Positions 17,909 to 27,796 of a DNA stretch of 64,000 nucleotides are shown here, one piece after another. A program made the position numbers and the translations under genes. The number at the start of each line of letters is the position of its first letter. The stretch's first letter is position 1. Source of the stretch: Moraxella lacunata (lineage in GTDB: Bacteria; Pseudomonadota; Gammaproteobacteria; Pseudomonadales; Moraxellaceae). The stretch is taken from assembly GCF_002027545.1 (NCBI RefSeq), contig NZ_MXAN01000015.1:1-64000 (forward strand), in the 5' to 3' direction. The notes under the pieces are model-generated. The model made no database searches and was not told where the DNA came from. It saw nothing but the letters and a program-made list of their open reading frames with translations.

Positions 17909-18364
17909 ATGACCACACCGCCCACCACCCTAGCCCCTTATCTGTATTCTCACGGCTCGCTCACCGCCTTATTAGAACAGCGAGCAGGGCAAGCCTTGCG
18001 TGTCAATGTGGTGCATGAAGGTCATCAAACCATTGACTTTGCCACCAAAAAACTCTTAGGACTGCCCATCCACCGCCCTACTCTTGCGTGGGTGCGTGAA
18101 GTGGAGCTGTTTGGCGATGATGACAAAGCATGGGTGCGTGCCAAAAGCGTATTTCCCTTGACAAGCCTAGTCGGCAATGCCAAACGCCTACGCCACTTAA
18201 AACGCACGCCGATTGGCTATGTCATGTTTAAGCACAATAAAAATCTACCCCACAAACGCACTTACTTTTTTGATAATAATGAACATTGGGGGCGAAATAC
18301 GGTTTATGATTGGCAAGGGCGAGCGGTGTTGGTGCAGGAAGTGTTTTTGACGGATTTTTCATAA
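17909..18364 (+). CDS. ubiC: Chorismate lyase
   Basis: Removes pyruvate from chorismate to give 4-hydroxybenzoate, the first committed step of ubiquinone synthesis. It has 151 residues from the ATG at 17909, near the usual 160-170. Typical UbiC stretches are REVELFGDDDKAWVRAKSVFPL (with the conserved Arg) and the C-terminal LVQEVFLTDF containing the product-binding Glu. The ribosome site is weak, and an in-frame ATG at 17867 is possible. No ubiA follows; the gene is convergent with the citrate transporter. Confidence 0.88.
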   Translation: MTTPPTTLAPYLYSHGSLTALLEQRAGQALRVNVVHEGHQTIDFATKKLLGLPIHRPTLAWVREVELFGDDDKAWVRAKSVFPLTSLVGNAKRLRHLKRTPIGYVMFKHNKNLPHKRTYFFDNNEHWGRNTVYDWQGRAVLVQEVFLTDFS

Positions 18365-18395
18365 AAATTCTCGGCAGGAAAGACAAATTTGTAAT

Positions 18396-18424
18396 AAAAA
18401 CCGCCCAAATCACATTGAGCGGTT
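18396..18424. terminator. Terminator between ubiC and the citrate transporter
   Basis: AACCGC and GCGGTT flank a CAA/TTG inner pairing, with AAAA and T-rich sequence outside. Shared by convergent genes. Confidence 0.65.
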
Positions 18425-18444
18425 GTTGTTGGCTGATATTAGCC

Positions 18445-19758
18445 TTATGCCAAAGGAATGACCCCAATGACAATCGCACTTGCCAAAATCGCCACCGACA
18501 AGCCCCAAATCCACATAAACGAATAGCGAATATGTTTACCCATAGACAAATTGGCAAGACCTAAGCCCATCCATAACGCAGGCGATAGTGGCGTAACAAA
18601 CGTCCCCACGATACTGCCAATAAGCATGGCATAGCCTGCCGATGTTGGGGCGACCCCTGCTTGGCTTGTGATTTGCTCCACCACAGGGAACAGCCCAAAA
18701 TAATAAGCGTCCGTGCTAAGTACCAGCTCCAAGGGTACGCCCAGCATACCGATGATGATGTGTAGGTATGGCAACATGGCATTTGGCAGGATTTTGACCA
18801 AATCATTGGCAATGGCATCAAGCATACCCGTTCCCTTTAAAATCCCCAAAAACGTCCCTGCCGCCAAGATGATGCTTGCCATCATAATCGCCCCGCCTGC
18901 ATGAGCGTTAATGCGTTCAAGCTGTTCTTTGGGATTGCGGTAGTTGATGAGTAGCACCACCGACGTGGCAATCATAAACACATAACCAGGGGGCAATTTG
19001 CCCGAAAATAGCACCGCCATCGCTAGGATAAATATCACCACATTGACCCAAAACAGCTTTGGTTTGGCAAGGCGTGTCTCTTCGTCCGTCATTTGGGCAG
19101 GGGCGATAAGCTCGCCCACATCAGGCAACGTGCCAAATTCTTTGGTAATACGTCTTTTTTCACGCAAACCCAAAAACACCGCCAACGCCACAATATACGT
19201 CAAAGCAATGACCTGCACACTAAACAAAGGCTGATACAGCTCGTTTACGTCCATTTCTAGCACGGTCGCCACCCGTCCTGTCGGGCCACCCCAAGGGAGC
19301 ATATTGACCACGCCGGCACTGGCCGCCAGCAATAAAAACAGCATATAAGGGTTCATGTGCAATTTTTTATACAAAGGCAACAAGGCAGGTACAACAAGCA
19401 AAAACGTGGTCGCCCCCGCTCCATCTAGCTGTGCCACCACCGACACCAACACCGTGCCGACACTCACGGCAATGATGTTACCCCGAGTGAGCTTAACCAA
19501 ACCATTGATGAGCGGACGAAACAGCCCCACATCACTCATGATGCCAAAAAACAAAATGGCAAAAATGAACATGATGACAATCTGGATCACCGAACGTGTG
19601 CCATCAGTATAAAAATCCTTGACCTGACCTAAATCAAAGCCTGCCACCAATACCCCAATGAGTGGCACAATGACCATCGCAATCACAGGCGAGACCTTTT
19701 CGGTCAAAAGAAGTGCCACGATTATCACGATAATCGCAAGCCCAATAAAGGTTAGCAT
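18445..19758 (-). CDS. CitMHS-family citrate/metal:proton symporter
   Basis: An inner-membrane transporter of 437 residues from the ATG at 19758, with about 12 hydrophobic segments. The family takes up citrate complexed to Mg2+ or Ca2+. Motifs seen are LDGAGATTFLLVVPALLPLYKKL and MLPWGGPTGRVATVLEMD near the middle, and LVLSTDAYYFGLFPVVEQI late, all characteristic of CitMHS. GGGGA stands 7 bases before 19758; ATG 19764 is too close to it. The gene lies next to the glyoxylate-shunt genes, fitting use of organic acids. Confidence 0.85.
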   Translation of the reverse strand: MLTFIGLAIIVIIVALLLTEKVSPVIAMVIVPLIGVLVAGFDLGQVKDFYTDGTRSVIQIVIMFIFAILFFGIMSDVGLFRPLINGLVKLTRGNIIAVSVGTVLVSVVAQLDGAGATTFLLVVPALLPLYKKLHMNPYMLFLLLAASAGVVNMLPWGGPTGRVATVLEMDVNELYQPLFSVQVIALTYIVALAVFLGLREKRRITKEFGTLPDVGELIAPAQMTDEETRLAKPKLFWVNVVIFILAMAVLFSGKLPPGYVFMIATSVVLLINYRNPKEQLERINAHAGGAIMMASIILAAGTFLGILKGTGMLDAIANDLVKILPNAMLPYLHIIIGMLGVPLELVLSTDAYYFGLFPVVEQITSQAGVAPTSAGYAMLIGSIVGTFVTPLSPALWMGLGLANLSMGKHIRYSFMWIWGLSVAILASAIVIGVIPLA

Positions 19759-20017
19759 ACGCATTCCCCATGAATTATTGAAATGATATAAAATAATGTT
19801 TATTTTAGAGTAATTATTCAAAAAAATAATTATCAAAAACAGGTTAATCTATCATATTATGGGGTATTTGTCTTGATTTTTTTGTTTTTTCTTTTAAAGG
19901 TTAAAACAATCGTTCTTACCCCAAAAAATACCCCTACCATTTTAGACAAAATATGATACACTTAGCATGTTTATTTATGCCACTTCATTTCTAATCTTTC
20001 CAACCTAAGGATTTTTT

Positions 20018-21400
20018 ATGTTCAAAGACATCTCCCTACACGCCATTGACCCTGAGATTGCTGTCGCCATTGATGCCGAAGGACAGCGTCAAGAAGACCA
20101 CATTGAGCTTATCGCCAGTGAGAACTACTGCTCCCCTGCTGTCATGGCAGCCCAAGGCTCAAACCTTACCAACAAATATGCCGAAGGCTACCCCAACAAA
20201 CGCTATTATGGCGGTTGTGAACACGTAGACGTGATTGAGCAGATTGCGATTGACCGTGCCAAAGAGTTGTTTGGGGCGGACTATGCCAACGTACAGCCAC
20301 ACTCAGGGTCTAACGCCAACGCCGCCGTGTACCTTGCCCTACTAGAAGCAGGCGATACTGTGCTTGGCATGAGCCTTGCCCACGGCGGACACTTGACACA
20401 TGGGGCAAGCGTGTCGTTCTCTGGCAAGACTTACAATGCCGTGCATTATGGTATTACCGATGACGGCTTGATTGATTATGATGAAGTGGCTCGCCTAGCC
20501 CGTGAGCATAAGCCTAAGATGATTATCGCTGGCTTTTCGGCATATAGCCAAGTTATGGACTGGCAAAAGTTTCGTGAGATTGCTGATGAAGTCGGTGCGT
20601 ATCTCATGGTAGATATGGCACACGTGGCAGGACTTGTGGCGGCAGGCGTGTACCCAAACCCCGTGCAAATTGCGGACGTAACAACCACCACCACCCACAA
20701 AACCTTGCGAGGCCCTCGCTCGGGTCTTATCCTCGCCCGTGCCAACGAAGAGATTGAGAAAAAACTCAACTCAGCCGTCTTCCCAGGCACACAAGGCGGT
20801 CCCTTAATGCACGCCATTGCCGCCAAAGCGGTATGCTTTAAAGAAGCGATGAGCGATGAATACAAAGAATACCAACAACAAGTCGTCAAAAACGCCAAAG
20901 CCATGGCGGACACGATTATCGCTCGTGGCTATGACGTGGTGTCTGGCGGTACCGAAAACCACCTTATGCTAATCAGCCTTATCAAGCAAGGCATTACAGG
21001 CAAAGAAGCGGACAAATGGCTTGGGGACGCTCACATTACCGTGAACAAAAACTCCGTGCCAAACGACCCCAAATCACCCTTTGTAACAAGCGGTATCCGC
21101 CTTGGTACACCTGCCGTTACTACTCGTGGTTTTAAAGAAGCTGAGTGCGTGGAGCTAGCGGGCTGGGTGTGCGATATTTTGGACGCCAAAGGCGATGAAA
21201 AGGTTATCAGCGAAGTGCGTGCCAAAGTTAGCGAAGTTTGCCAAAGACTGCCCGTTTATCAAAAATCCAAAACCAAAGAGCTGTTCTCCAAAATTAGTGA
21301 TATGATTGATGAGCAGGCCGACAGTGAATTTGTCCACACCGCCAAAGACAAATTCAATGAGTTCTACGAAAAAGCGATGGCAAAAATCAATCAAAAATAA
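20018..21400 (+). CDS. glyA: Serine hydroxymethyltransferase with C-terminal extension
   Basis: PLP enzyme interconverting serine + THF with glycine + 5,10-methylene-THF. The PLP lysine is in [15 protein letters not shown] (near residue 229), and the active-site region [15 protein letters not shown] is intact. A normal GlyA ends near RLPVY at about 415; this one goes on for about 44 charged residues ([21 protein letters not shown]..) for a total of 460, predicted helical. Start behind AAGGA. It is monocistronic with its own terminator and links to purU, sdaA and glyQS in glycine and one-carbon metabolism. Confidence 0.95.
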   Translation: MFKDISLHAIDPEIAVAIDAEGQRQEDHIELIASENYCSPAVMAAQGSNLTNKYAEGYPNKRYYGGCEHVDVIEQIAIDRAKELFGADYANVQPHSGSNANAAVYLALLEAGDTVLGMSLAHGGHLTHGASVSFSGKTYNAVHYGITDDGLIDYDEVARLAREHKPKMIIAGFSAYSQVMDWQKFREIADEVGAYLMVDMAHVAGLVAAGVYPNPVQIADVTTTTTHKTLRGPRSGLILARANEEIEKKLNSAVFPGTQGGPLMHAIAAKAVCFKEAMSDEYKEYQQQVVKNAKAMADTIIARGYDVVSGGTENHLMLISLIKQGITGKEADKWLGDAHITVNKNSVPNDPKSPFVTSGIRLGTPAVTTRGFKEAECVELAGWVCDILDAKGDEKVISEVRAKVSEVCQRLPVYQKSKTKELFSKISDMIDEQADSEFVHTAKDKFNEFYEKAMAKINQK

Positions 21401-21414
21401 GTGCTAAACAAAAT

Positions 21415-21448
21415 CCACCCCTTGCTGATGTCATGGGGTGTATTTTTT
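21415..21448 (+). terminator. Terminator of glyA
   Basis: CACCCC and GGGGTG around a 13-base loop, then TATTTTTT. It lies 15 bases past the stop. Confidence 0.75.
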
Positions 21449-21470
21449 AGTTGTCTAGTAGAGTTAATCA

Positions 21471-21497
21471 AAAACCCTATCATTGCGATAGAGTTTT
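21471..21497 (-). terminator. Terminator of glyS
   Basis: AAAACCCTATC and GATAGAGTTTT pair with one mismatch around ATTGC. On the minus strand it leads into a T-rich stretch after glyS. Confidence 0.7.
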
Positions 21498-21516
21498 GGT
21501 TTTTGGCAAGACTTGT

Positions 21517-23610
21517 TTAACCTTGCAACACCCCAATATCCGCCACGCTCAAAAATAGTGTGCGCACCTGCCCAAGCAAGGCTAGGCGGTTGTTTTTAAG
21601 ATTCTCATCATCGGCGTTTACCATGACATTATCAAAAAAGTCGGTCAATGGGCTTGCCAAGGCGGTCAAGGCGGTCAATACCCCTTGATAATCCGCCTTA
21701 TCCTGCAAGGGTTTTACCGTCTCTTTGGCACTCAAAATCGCCTGATACAATCTCTTTTCTGCCATCTGGGTCAACAGATTCTCATCTATATTCTCGCCCA
21801 CATCATCAGCTTTGGCAAGAATGTTGGCAACACGTTTGTTATTCTCTGCCAGCACTTGTGCCTGTGGTAATGCACGAAACGCCTGCACTGCATGGATACG
21901 CTCATCAAAATCCAAGGGCATGTGTGGATTTATCGCTTGCACCGCTGCAATGGTATCTGCCGCCACCCCTTGTTCGGTATACATGGCACGATAACGTGAA
22001 CTCACAAATGCCATCACAGCGTTAAAGGTTTCGCTCATGTTATTAATTTTATTGCCATAATTTTTGATGGCTTCACCCACAAGGCTTGCCAGATTTAACG
22101 GTAATTTATTTTCAATCAAAATACGCAAAACACCAATACTTGCCCGTCTTAGGCTAAATGGGTCTTTTGAACCTGTTGGAGCTTCATTAATTCCAAAAAT
22201 CCCCACCAATGTATCTATGCGATCGGACAAGGCAAGAGCGATGCCAATTGGTGTTTTGGGCAATTCATCACCACTAAATTTGGGCAGATATTGTTCACCA
22301 ATGGCTTCTGCCACCTCTGCTTTTTCACCTGATTTATAAGCATAATACGTCCCTGCAATGCCTTGCAACTCGGGAAACTCGCCCACCAATGTGGTCGCCA
22401 AATCTGCCTTTGCCAAAATCCCTGCTCGTACCACATCATCGGTTGATACCTGCCAGCCATGTGAGTGCAAATTTTCACTGATAAAGGCGGATAATTTGGC
22501 AATACGTTCGCCCTTTTCCCAAATTGTGCCAAGTTTGTCTTGAAACACTCGGGTTTTTAGGGTTTCGGCAAAGTCAGTAAGCGGACGTTTTTGGTCTTGT
22601 AAAAAGAAAAATTCGGCATCTGACAGACGTGGACGCACCACTTTTTCATTGCCCAAAATCACCGCTTCTTTGTCTTTGCTGTCAATGTTGCTAATAAAGA
22701 TAAAGTTGGGTTTTAGTTTGCCTTTATCATCTGTTAGACAAAAATATTTTTGATCAGCTTGCATGGTGCTAATAAGGGCTTCTTGGGGAACGGCTAAGAA
22801 ACGCTCGGGGAAACTTGCTCGCAGGGCAACAGGATAATCCACAAGGGCGGTAACTTCATCCAGCAACTCATCAGGGACAATGGCGGTCGCACCAATCTCA
22901 TCGGAGAGTTTGTGGACTTGGGCGACAATATCCGCTTGGCGTTTGGCAAAATCCGCCACCACAAACCGCTCGGCAAGCAGGCTTTCATAATGCTCGGCAT
23001 GGTCAATCACAAAAAAATCAGGGGCGTGATAGCGATGACCACGAGACTGCCTGCCTGTGTCATGCCCTTGAATGTGTGCAGGAATTACGGTATCGTCTGC
23101 CATGAGTACCACCCATTGCACAGGGCGGACAAACTCATCCTTGCTCACCCCAGAACGCATACGTTTGGCAATCGGCAAATCGTCCAACGCCTTTTGGATA
23201 AGGCTTGGTATCAGGTCGGTAACTTTCTCGCCTTTGATAGTAAGCGTATAAGCGATGTATTCGCCTTTTTTGTCGCTGATTGTGATTAAATCGTCTTTGG
23301 TGAGATTTAAGCCGTTGGCGTTAAGCCCCTGCAAAAAGCCCTGCCCTGCACGAGACAGATTACCATCGGCATCAAAACCTGCCTTGATATTTGGGCCTTT
23401 TTTGGTTTCGGTGCGGTCGGGCTGATAGTCGCTTATGCCTTTGATAAGTAGTGCCAACCGACGTGGAGCAGAGTATGCCTTGATGTCATCAAAAGCGATG
23501 TTTTGCTCGCCCAATGCCGTTTTGACATGGTCGTATAGGGCATTTTGTAGGGTTTTTAGGGATTTTGGGGGCAACTCTTCGGTGCCAAGTTCAAATAGGA
23601 TTGTACTCAT
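21517..23610 (-). CDS. glyS: Glycyl-tRNA synthetase beta subunit
   Basis: Beta chain of the alpha2-beta2 glycyl-tRNA synthetase; it carries tRNA-binding and structural domains. It has 697 residues, a normal length, and begins MSTILFELGTEELPPKSL, the canonical GlyS start. The motif DPFSLRRASIGVLRIL near residue 505 is also diagnostic. AAGG lies before the ATG. The partner glyQ is 6 kb upstream on the same strand, separated by foreign genes. A degraded second copy of this gene's 5' end survives at 27711-27767, so the 5' end was duplicated when the insert arrived. Confidence 0.95.
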   Translation of the reverse strand: MSTILFELGTEELPPKSLKTLQNALYDHVKTALGEQNIAFDDIKAYSAPRRLALLIKGISDYQPDRTETKKGPNIKAGFDADGNLSRAGQGFLQGLNANGLNLTKDDLITISDKKGEYIAYTLTIKGEKVTDLIPSLIQKALDDLPIAKRMRSGVSKDEFVRPVQWVVLMADDTVIPAHIQGHDTGRQSRGHRYHAPDFFVIDHAEHYESLLAERFVVADFAKRQADIVAQVHKLSDEIGATAIVPDELLDEVTALVDYPVALRASFPERFLAVPQEALISTMQADQKYFCLTDDKGKLKPNFIFISNIDSKDKEAVILGNEKVVRPRLSDAEFFFLQDQKRPLTDFAETLKTRVFQDKLGTIWEKGERIAKLSAFISENLHSHGWQVSTDDVVRAGILAKADLATTLVGEFPELQGIAGTYYAYKSGEKAEVAEAIGEQYLPKFSGDELPKTPIGIALALSDRIDTLVGIFGINEAPTGSKDPFSLRRASIGVLRILIENKLPLNLASLVGEAIKNYGNKINNMSETFNAVMAFVSSRYRAMYTEQGVAADTIAAVQAINPHMPLDFDERIHAVQAFRALPQAQVLAENNKRVANILAKADDVGENIDENLLTQMAEKRLYQAILSAKETVKPLQDKADYQGVLTALTALASPLTDFFDNVMVNADDENLKNNRLALLGQVRTLFLSVADIGVLQG

Positions 23611-23651
23611 AGGATGCCTTCTTTATTGAATTAAAATTAATATACCACCCA

Positions 23652-25952
23652 TCAAAAAGGTGATTCTTCATCATAAGAAAAATTCGTTGGTAATGTGTTG
23701 TTTTGAAAAATATTATCCACACCAACATTTAAATGGCTAGATCTTTTCATCGCAAAACATTTGGGACAATATGTACCTTCATTTGTTTTATGATGAATGG
23801 GTATATAGCCAGTTTCATCATTGATACCAAGTTTAATAATACGGTTTTCTTTATTTGGTTCATAATAGTGTATTGTATTTCTAACACCATTATTTCTATC
23901 ATCTTTGCCATTACAAAAAGACACTCGCCAATTAGTATGACAGTCCTTACAAACAGCTCTAAATGCAGTATTTGGATTAAATCTATTCCATGCGATTTTT
24001 GTCGGCAAACGATTTTGTAATCGTTGTTGATACTCTTGACATTTTGTTGTGTATTTTATTTCATCATCAAACTCATTGACAAAAAACTCATCTTCTTCGT
24101 GCAATTCTCTGCCACATCCCAAACATAAGCTCGTTAATCCCATATGATAATAAAAAATCATGGCAAATAATCGGCGTATGTCTCTGCCCAACTGGCTCGG
24201 TCTTAATGTTAAAGTGCCAAATTTATGGGAAACTTGACTTTCAATGTATTCAGAGATATTACCCCAATCCATTTCTTGTTGAATTTCTTCTTTTAATAAA
24301 TTGAAATTGTCATTTTTTAAAATATTAGAATCCAACAAAAATTTCTTAAAATTCAACTCTCCACGCCATAAAAATTTATCACTTTCATTATTTGGATGTA
24401 AAATCATACTCATATTTGGTTTCTTTTCTAAATCATAATGATATTTGTACATTGAAACACCAATCATGTCACTTAAAAACAGCATTTTATCACGAATATT
24501 GAGAAAATTATTTGTTCTGTTCTCCAAATTTTCCACCAATCTATTATAATCTCTTTCATATTTTTTAAATTTTGCATCTAAAATGACTGAAAAATTCGTT
24601 ATCCCATAAACTCGTTCTTCTGGGGCAACAATATCTATCTTAATATCAGGCGTATAATATCCCTTATTATTTCTTTTGTTAATTTTTGGTTCATAATGTA
24701 GTTCAATAACAATCTTATCAAGAGACTTACCTTTTTCATCTTGTGTAAATGGTTTTTCCAATACAAACACGCTTTCACTTGGAATTACCAAATTATCATC
24801 TTGCAATTTAATGACATTTTCCAACCGACAATCATCATCAGGTTTAAAACCAAGTTTTAATAAATTATCATATAAAACCACCAAACACCAATGCTCATAA
24901 ATATTGGATAAATTATCCAAATATCCACTAGAATAAGCGGTGGTGACATCGTTATAAAATTCAAAGGCTTTCAAGAAATTTTCATTAAAAATTTCTTGAT
25001 AAGCTCTTACGATTTCTCCATAACCTTTTGATTTTATCAATCTTGTGGTAATTTGTGGTGGTCTATTTAATTTTAAGTCAAATTTTTTGATAAAATCATT
25101 GGACTTTATTTTATCCAATCTATGTTTAATTTCGTTAATTTTCTTGACTGTTTCATTATGATGGGTGTTGTTTTGATATTCAAAGGTATTATTTTTTTGA
25201 TATTCTTGAAGTCCAACAAGTAAATTTTCTACCAAATTGGTTAATACTTTAAAGATAATATAACCCAGCCATTTATTTTCTGGACTATAATCATCATAAG
25301 ACTTACCATAACTTAGGGTAATTTTTTTATTTGGCTGTAATTTTCTTGCCAATAAATCTTTTGGGTTATTTGATTTATGAATTTGAATTTCTTTTTTGAC
25401 CGCTCGCATACTAAGACTGGGAGATTTTTCAATGATTGGAATATGATGCTCCAACACTTTAAATAAACTTGGCAATTGCTCTAAAATATAGTCAGAATAT
25501 CCACCTTGTTTTTGCGAACTAGCCCCATTGTTATTTCCACCCTGATTAATGCCTTGATTGGTTTGTTGTGCAACATCGGCACGAGTAAAAGAATGGCAAT
25601 TGAATACAACATCACCAATCATTTTTGCCATTTCTTGAAATTCTTTCTTGTCCAAAATAGACGGCAAAATAACAATTCTTTCTTTAACCACGCCATTTGT
25701 TGTTTCATATCCAATATCAACATTGCCAGCCGTTGGTTTAATGTGTTTATCATAAGGCAATAACCAATGTTTTAACAACCTGCCGTTTCTATCCGTATTA
25801 ATCAAATCTATTTTTTCTTGATTATCTTTTAGACAAAATGGCTTACCAATCATATTAGAGTCATCAATATGAATATTTAAAACCTGATAAGCAGTAAATT
25901 GCCATTCGTCAGGCATGTAGCACCTTCTATTTTTTCCAATGGTGATATACAT
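23652..25952 (-). CDS. McrC-like PD-(D/E)XK nuclease with C-terminal zinc-ribbon module
   Basis: A 766-residue protein, likely the nuclease partner of the AAA+ ATPase 13 bases upstream. Residues 1-330 look like a DUF2357/McrC-type domain, including SYDDYSPENKWL (218-229) and an Asn/Gln-rich linker at 128-150. IYEHW at 351 matches the YExW element of McrC-like proteins. The nuclease core has PD at 435-436 and LDAKFK at 458-463, a PD-(D/E)XK signature. The C-terminal 160 residues add Cys pairs CLGC (610-613), CKDC (668-671) and CPKC (729-732) plus single Cys 638 and 680, a zinc-binding module not usual in McrC. AGGA precedes the ATG. Function is inferred: a type IV-like restriction or conflict nuclease. 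Confidence 0.7.
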   Translation of the reverse strand: MYITIGKNRRCYMPDEWQFTAYQVLNIHIDDSNMIGKPFCLKDNQEKIDLINTDRNGRLLKHWLLPYDKHIKPTAGNVDIGYETTNGVVKERIVILPSILDKKEFQEMAKMIGDVVFNCHSFTRADVAQQTNQGINQGGNNNGASSQKQGGYSDYILEQLPSLFKVLEHHIPIIEKSPSLSMRAVKKEIQIHKSNNPKDLLARKLQPNKKITLSYGKSYDDYSPENKWLGYIIFKVLTNLVENLLVGLQEYQKNNTFEYQNNTHHNETVKKINEIKHRLDKIKSNDFIKKFDLKLNRPPQITTRLIKSKGYGEIVRAYQEIFNENFLKAFEFYNDVTTAYSSGYLDNLSNIYEHWCLVVLYDNLLKLGFKPDDDCRLENVIKLQDDNLVIPSESVFVLEKPFTQDEKGKSLDKIVIELHYEPKINKRNNKGYYTPDIKIDIVAPEERVYGITNFSVILDAKFKKYERDYNRLVENLENRTNNFLNIRDKMLFLSDMIGVSMYKYHYDLEKKPNMSMILHPNNESDKFLWRGELNFKKFLLDSNILKNDNFNLLKEEIQQEMDWGNISEYIESQVSHKFGTLTLRPSQLGRDIRRLFAMIFYYHMGLTSLCLGCGRELHEEDEFFVNEFDDEIKYTTKCQEYQQRLQNRLPTKIAWNRFNPNTAFRAVCKDCHTNWRVSFCNGKDDRNNGVRNTIHYYEPNKENRIIKLGINDETGYIPIHHKTNEGTYCPKCFAMKRSSHLNVGVDNIFQNNTLPTNFSYDEESPF

Positions 25953-25965
25953 TTAATTATCCTAA

Positions 25966-27657
25966 TTAACCACAAATATGTTGATAGTCAATAAAGTTGC
26001 CATTATTACCACTATTGATTTCCCTATCAAATGAAGCGAACAATTCATTATTTTTAAATGAATTTAATACGCCTTTGTTCTTATCATCAAGTCGTTCAAT
26101 ACGCAATCTTGGTAAAATGCGTGCATAAAAAAATAACGCATTGATTTTGTGTTCATCATCAATACCAAAAAACTCTGCAAATTGACAAAATACCAAATAA
26201 TCTTTGGCGACACGATTGCTGATTGGAATTAAGCTGTCTTTAATGCTTTTGATATTTTTGTCATAAAAATCATTCCATTGCTGAACTGAGATTGTATCTA
26301 TTTTTCTTACTGAATCAATCATTTGAGAAATCAATAAAGGCACTTGTTCTGTGATTTCTTTTATTTCCCCAAGTTGCCCATCAAAATCAGGAAATTTTAA
26401 CATAAATGAGCGGTCTATCATTTTTGGTGATAGATTTTCGGTTGAACCATCGATATTAAGCGTACCACAAATTAAGACATTATCGGGAATAGCAATGCTT
26501 GATGATTGTTTAATTCTGTCTAGGATATGCTGATATTTTTGTTTTTGTATATCATTTAACTCTTCAAATAATTGATAAGTATGAATCAGTTCTTGCAAAT
26601 CTTGATTAAATAGATGAATTTTGTTTTGTTCTTGGTTTCTTTCGCCAATTTCTGCAAAACAAGCCAAAATATCTGCTCCATAATTCTCAATACGAGCGAT
26701 ATTTAATTCATCAAGCAATATCATATTGATATGGTCATTATTTTCTTGCTTGATAAATCTAACAAAATCAGTACTGTGATAACGATTATTAATAGGGTCA
26801 AAATAACCCAATAAATCGGACGCATCAAGCCAAGCAGGGCGAACGGCAACCATATTGGTTTGCCCACCAAGCAGTTTTCCTGTTTCTTTGATGATGCTGG
26901 ATTTACCTGTGCCAATATGCCCTGTTAATAATAAAAATCGTCCTTGTGTTAGGCTGGTAAATAAAGATAATAAATAACAATAGATAAAATCATCGGATAG
27001 GTTGAATCTATCTTTTAGGAGTTTGGTAATTTTATTAAATAATGGCTTTGATTGAGTTTTGGTAATAATTTTATCAACATTATTACCATTATCACTAATA
27101 TTATTTTTATTACTGACAACATAAGGTTTAATTTTTTCCAACCATTGATTTTCTTGTTTAAAAGATAATAACTTATCTTTTTCTTGTTTTAATGATTCGT
27201 TGGCTTGCTCTAAATCTTTAATTTCTTTTAGTATATTAATATTTTCCAATATTGCATTAAAATCTTCAGCCAATCTTTTTAAACCATCTCTTCTTGCATT
27301 AATATCTCGATCAATTTCTTGTATAATGCTAAATTTTAATAATTTTTGATATTCTTTTTTGCTATCGACTTTTCTTATAAAATTAGCAGAATTACTACCA
27401 TCCAATCTACCATTTAATAGGATGTAATTAATGACAGACTTTCTCATCTTAATGATTACACAATCACCCTTGTTTAAATTCTGAACTTTTCCAATAAATA
27501 AATTAATGTCTTTTTCATCTGCCATACTGTCATTAATGGCAACAATGCTATCTAAAAATAGTCTAACCAAAGCACTACCAGCACGAGAAAAACCAACCAC
27601 TCTTGCTGGCAATTCATACTCCCAATCATCATTTAAAAATTGATTGATTTCACTCAT
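25966..27657 (-). CDS. McrB-like AAA+ ATPase with coiled coil
   Basis: A roughly 563-residue motor protein. The N-terminal 110 residues are a small-domain region (WEYELPARVVGFSRAGSALVRLFL) of unknown fold. Then comes a coiled coil at about 115-180 (DLEQANESLKQEKDKLLSFKQENQWLEK). The AAA+ core has Walker A GHIGTGKSS (about 250), Walker B MILLDELNIAR (about 316), and GTLNIDGSTENLSPKMIDR (about 402), the sensor region of McrB/MoxR-type AAA+ proteins. The next gene starts 13 bases on and encodes the nuclease. The start is either 27657 or the in-frame ATG at 27669; neither has a strong ribosome site. The base composition is clearly AT-richer than flanking genes. The pair resembles coiled-coil McrBC relatives, but I cannot place it in a named type. 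Confidence 0.72.
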   Translation of the reverse strand: MSEINQFLNDDWEYELPARVVGFSRAGSALVRLFLDSIVAINDSMADEKDINLFIGKVQNLNKGDCVIIKMRKSVINYILLNGRLDGSNSANFIRKVDSKKEYQKLLKFSIIQEIDRDINARRDGLKRLAEDFNAILENINILKEIKDLEQANESLKQEKDKLLSFKQENQWLEKIKPYVVSNKNNISDNGNNVDKIITKTQSKPLFNKITKLLKDRFNLSDDFIYCYLLSLFTSLTQGRFLLLTGHIGTGKSSIIKETGKLLGGQTNMVAVRPAWLDASDLLGYFDPINNRYHSTDFVRFIKQENNDHINMILLDELNIARIENYGADILACFAEIGERNQEQNKIHLFNQDLQELIHTYQLFEELNDIQKQKYQHILDRIKQSSSIAIPDNVLICGTLNIDGSTENLSPKMIDRSFMLKFPDFDGQLGEIKEITEQVPLLISQMIDSVRKIDTISVQQWNDFYDKNIKSIKDSLIPISNRVAKDYLVFCQFAEFFGIDDEHKINALFFYARILPRLRIERLDDKNKGVLNSFKNNELFASFDREINSGNNGNFIDYQHICG

Positions 27658-27710
27658 ATTGCACTTCATATTGCTTTTAATTGCTGAATTTCTTAACTAT
27701 TTAAAAAAAA

Positions 27711-27767
27711 TTTTGAGAGTCTTGGCGGTAGTTCTTCACAGCCAAGTTCAAATAGGATTGTGTTCAT
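27711..27767 (-). pseudogene. glyS: Remnant of the 5' end of glyS
   Basis: From the ATG at 27767 the sequence reads MNTILFELGCEELPPRLS, which matches the glyS start MSTILFELGTEELPPKSL. A 21-base core is identical in DNA to the real glyS (23584-23604). After about 18 codons the similarity ends and the frame closes. It lies 29 bases after the GNAT gene stop, exactly where glyS would have been before the McrBC-like pair arrived. Too short to encode a product. Confidence 0.75.
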
Positions 27768-27796
27768 TGTTTGACCTTTTTATTTAAAAATTTACA

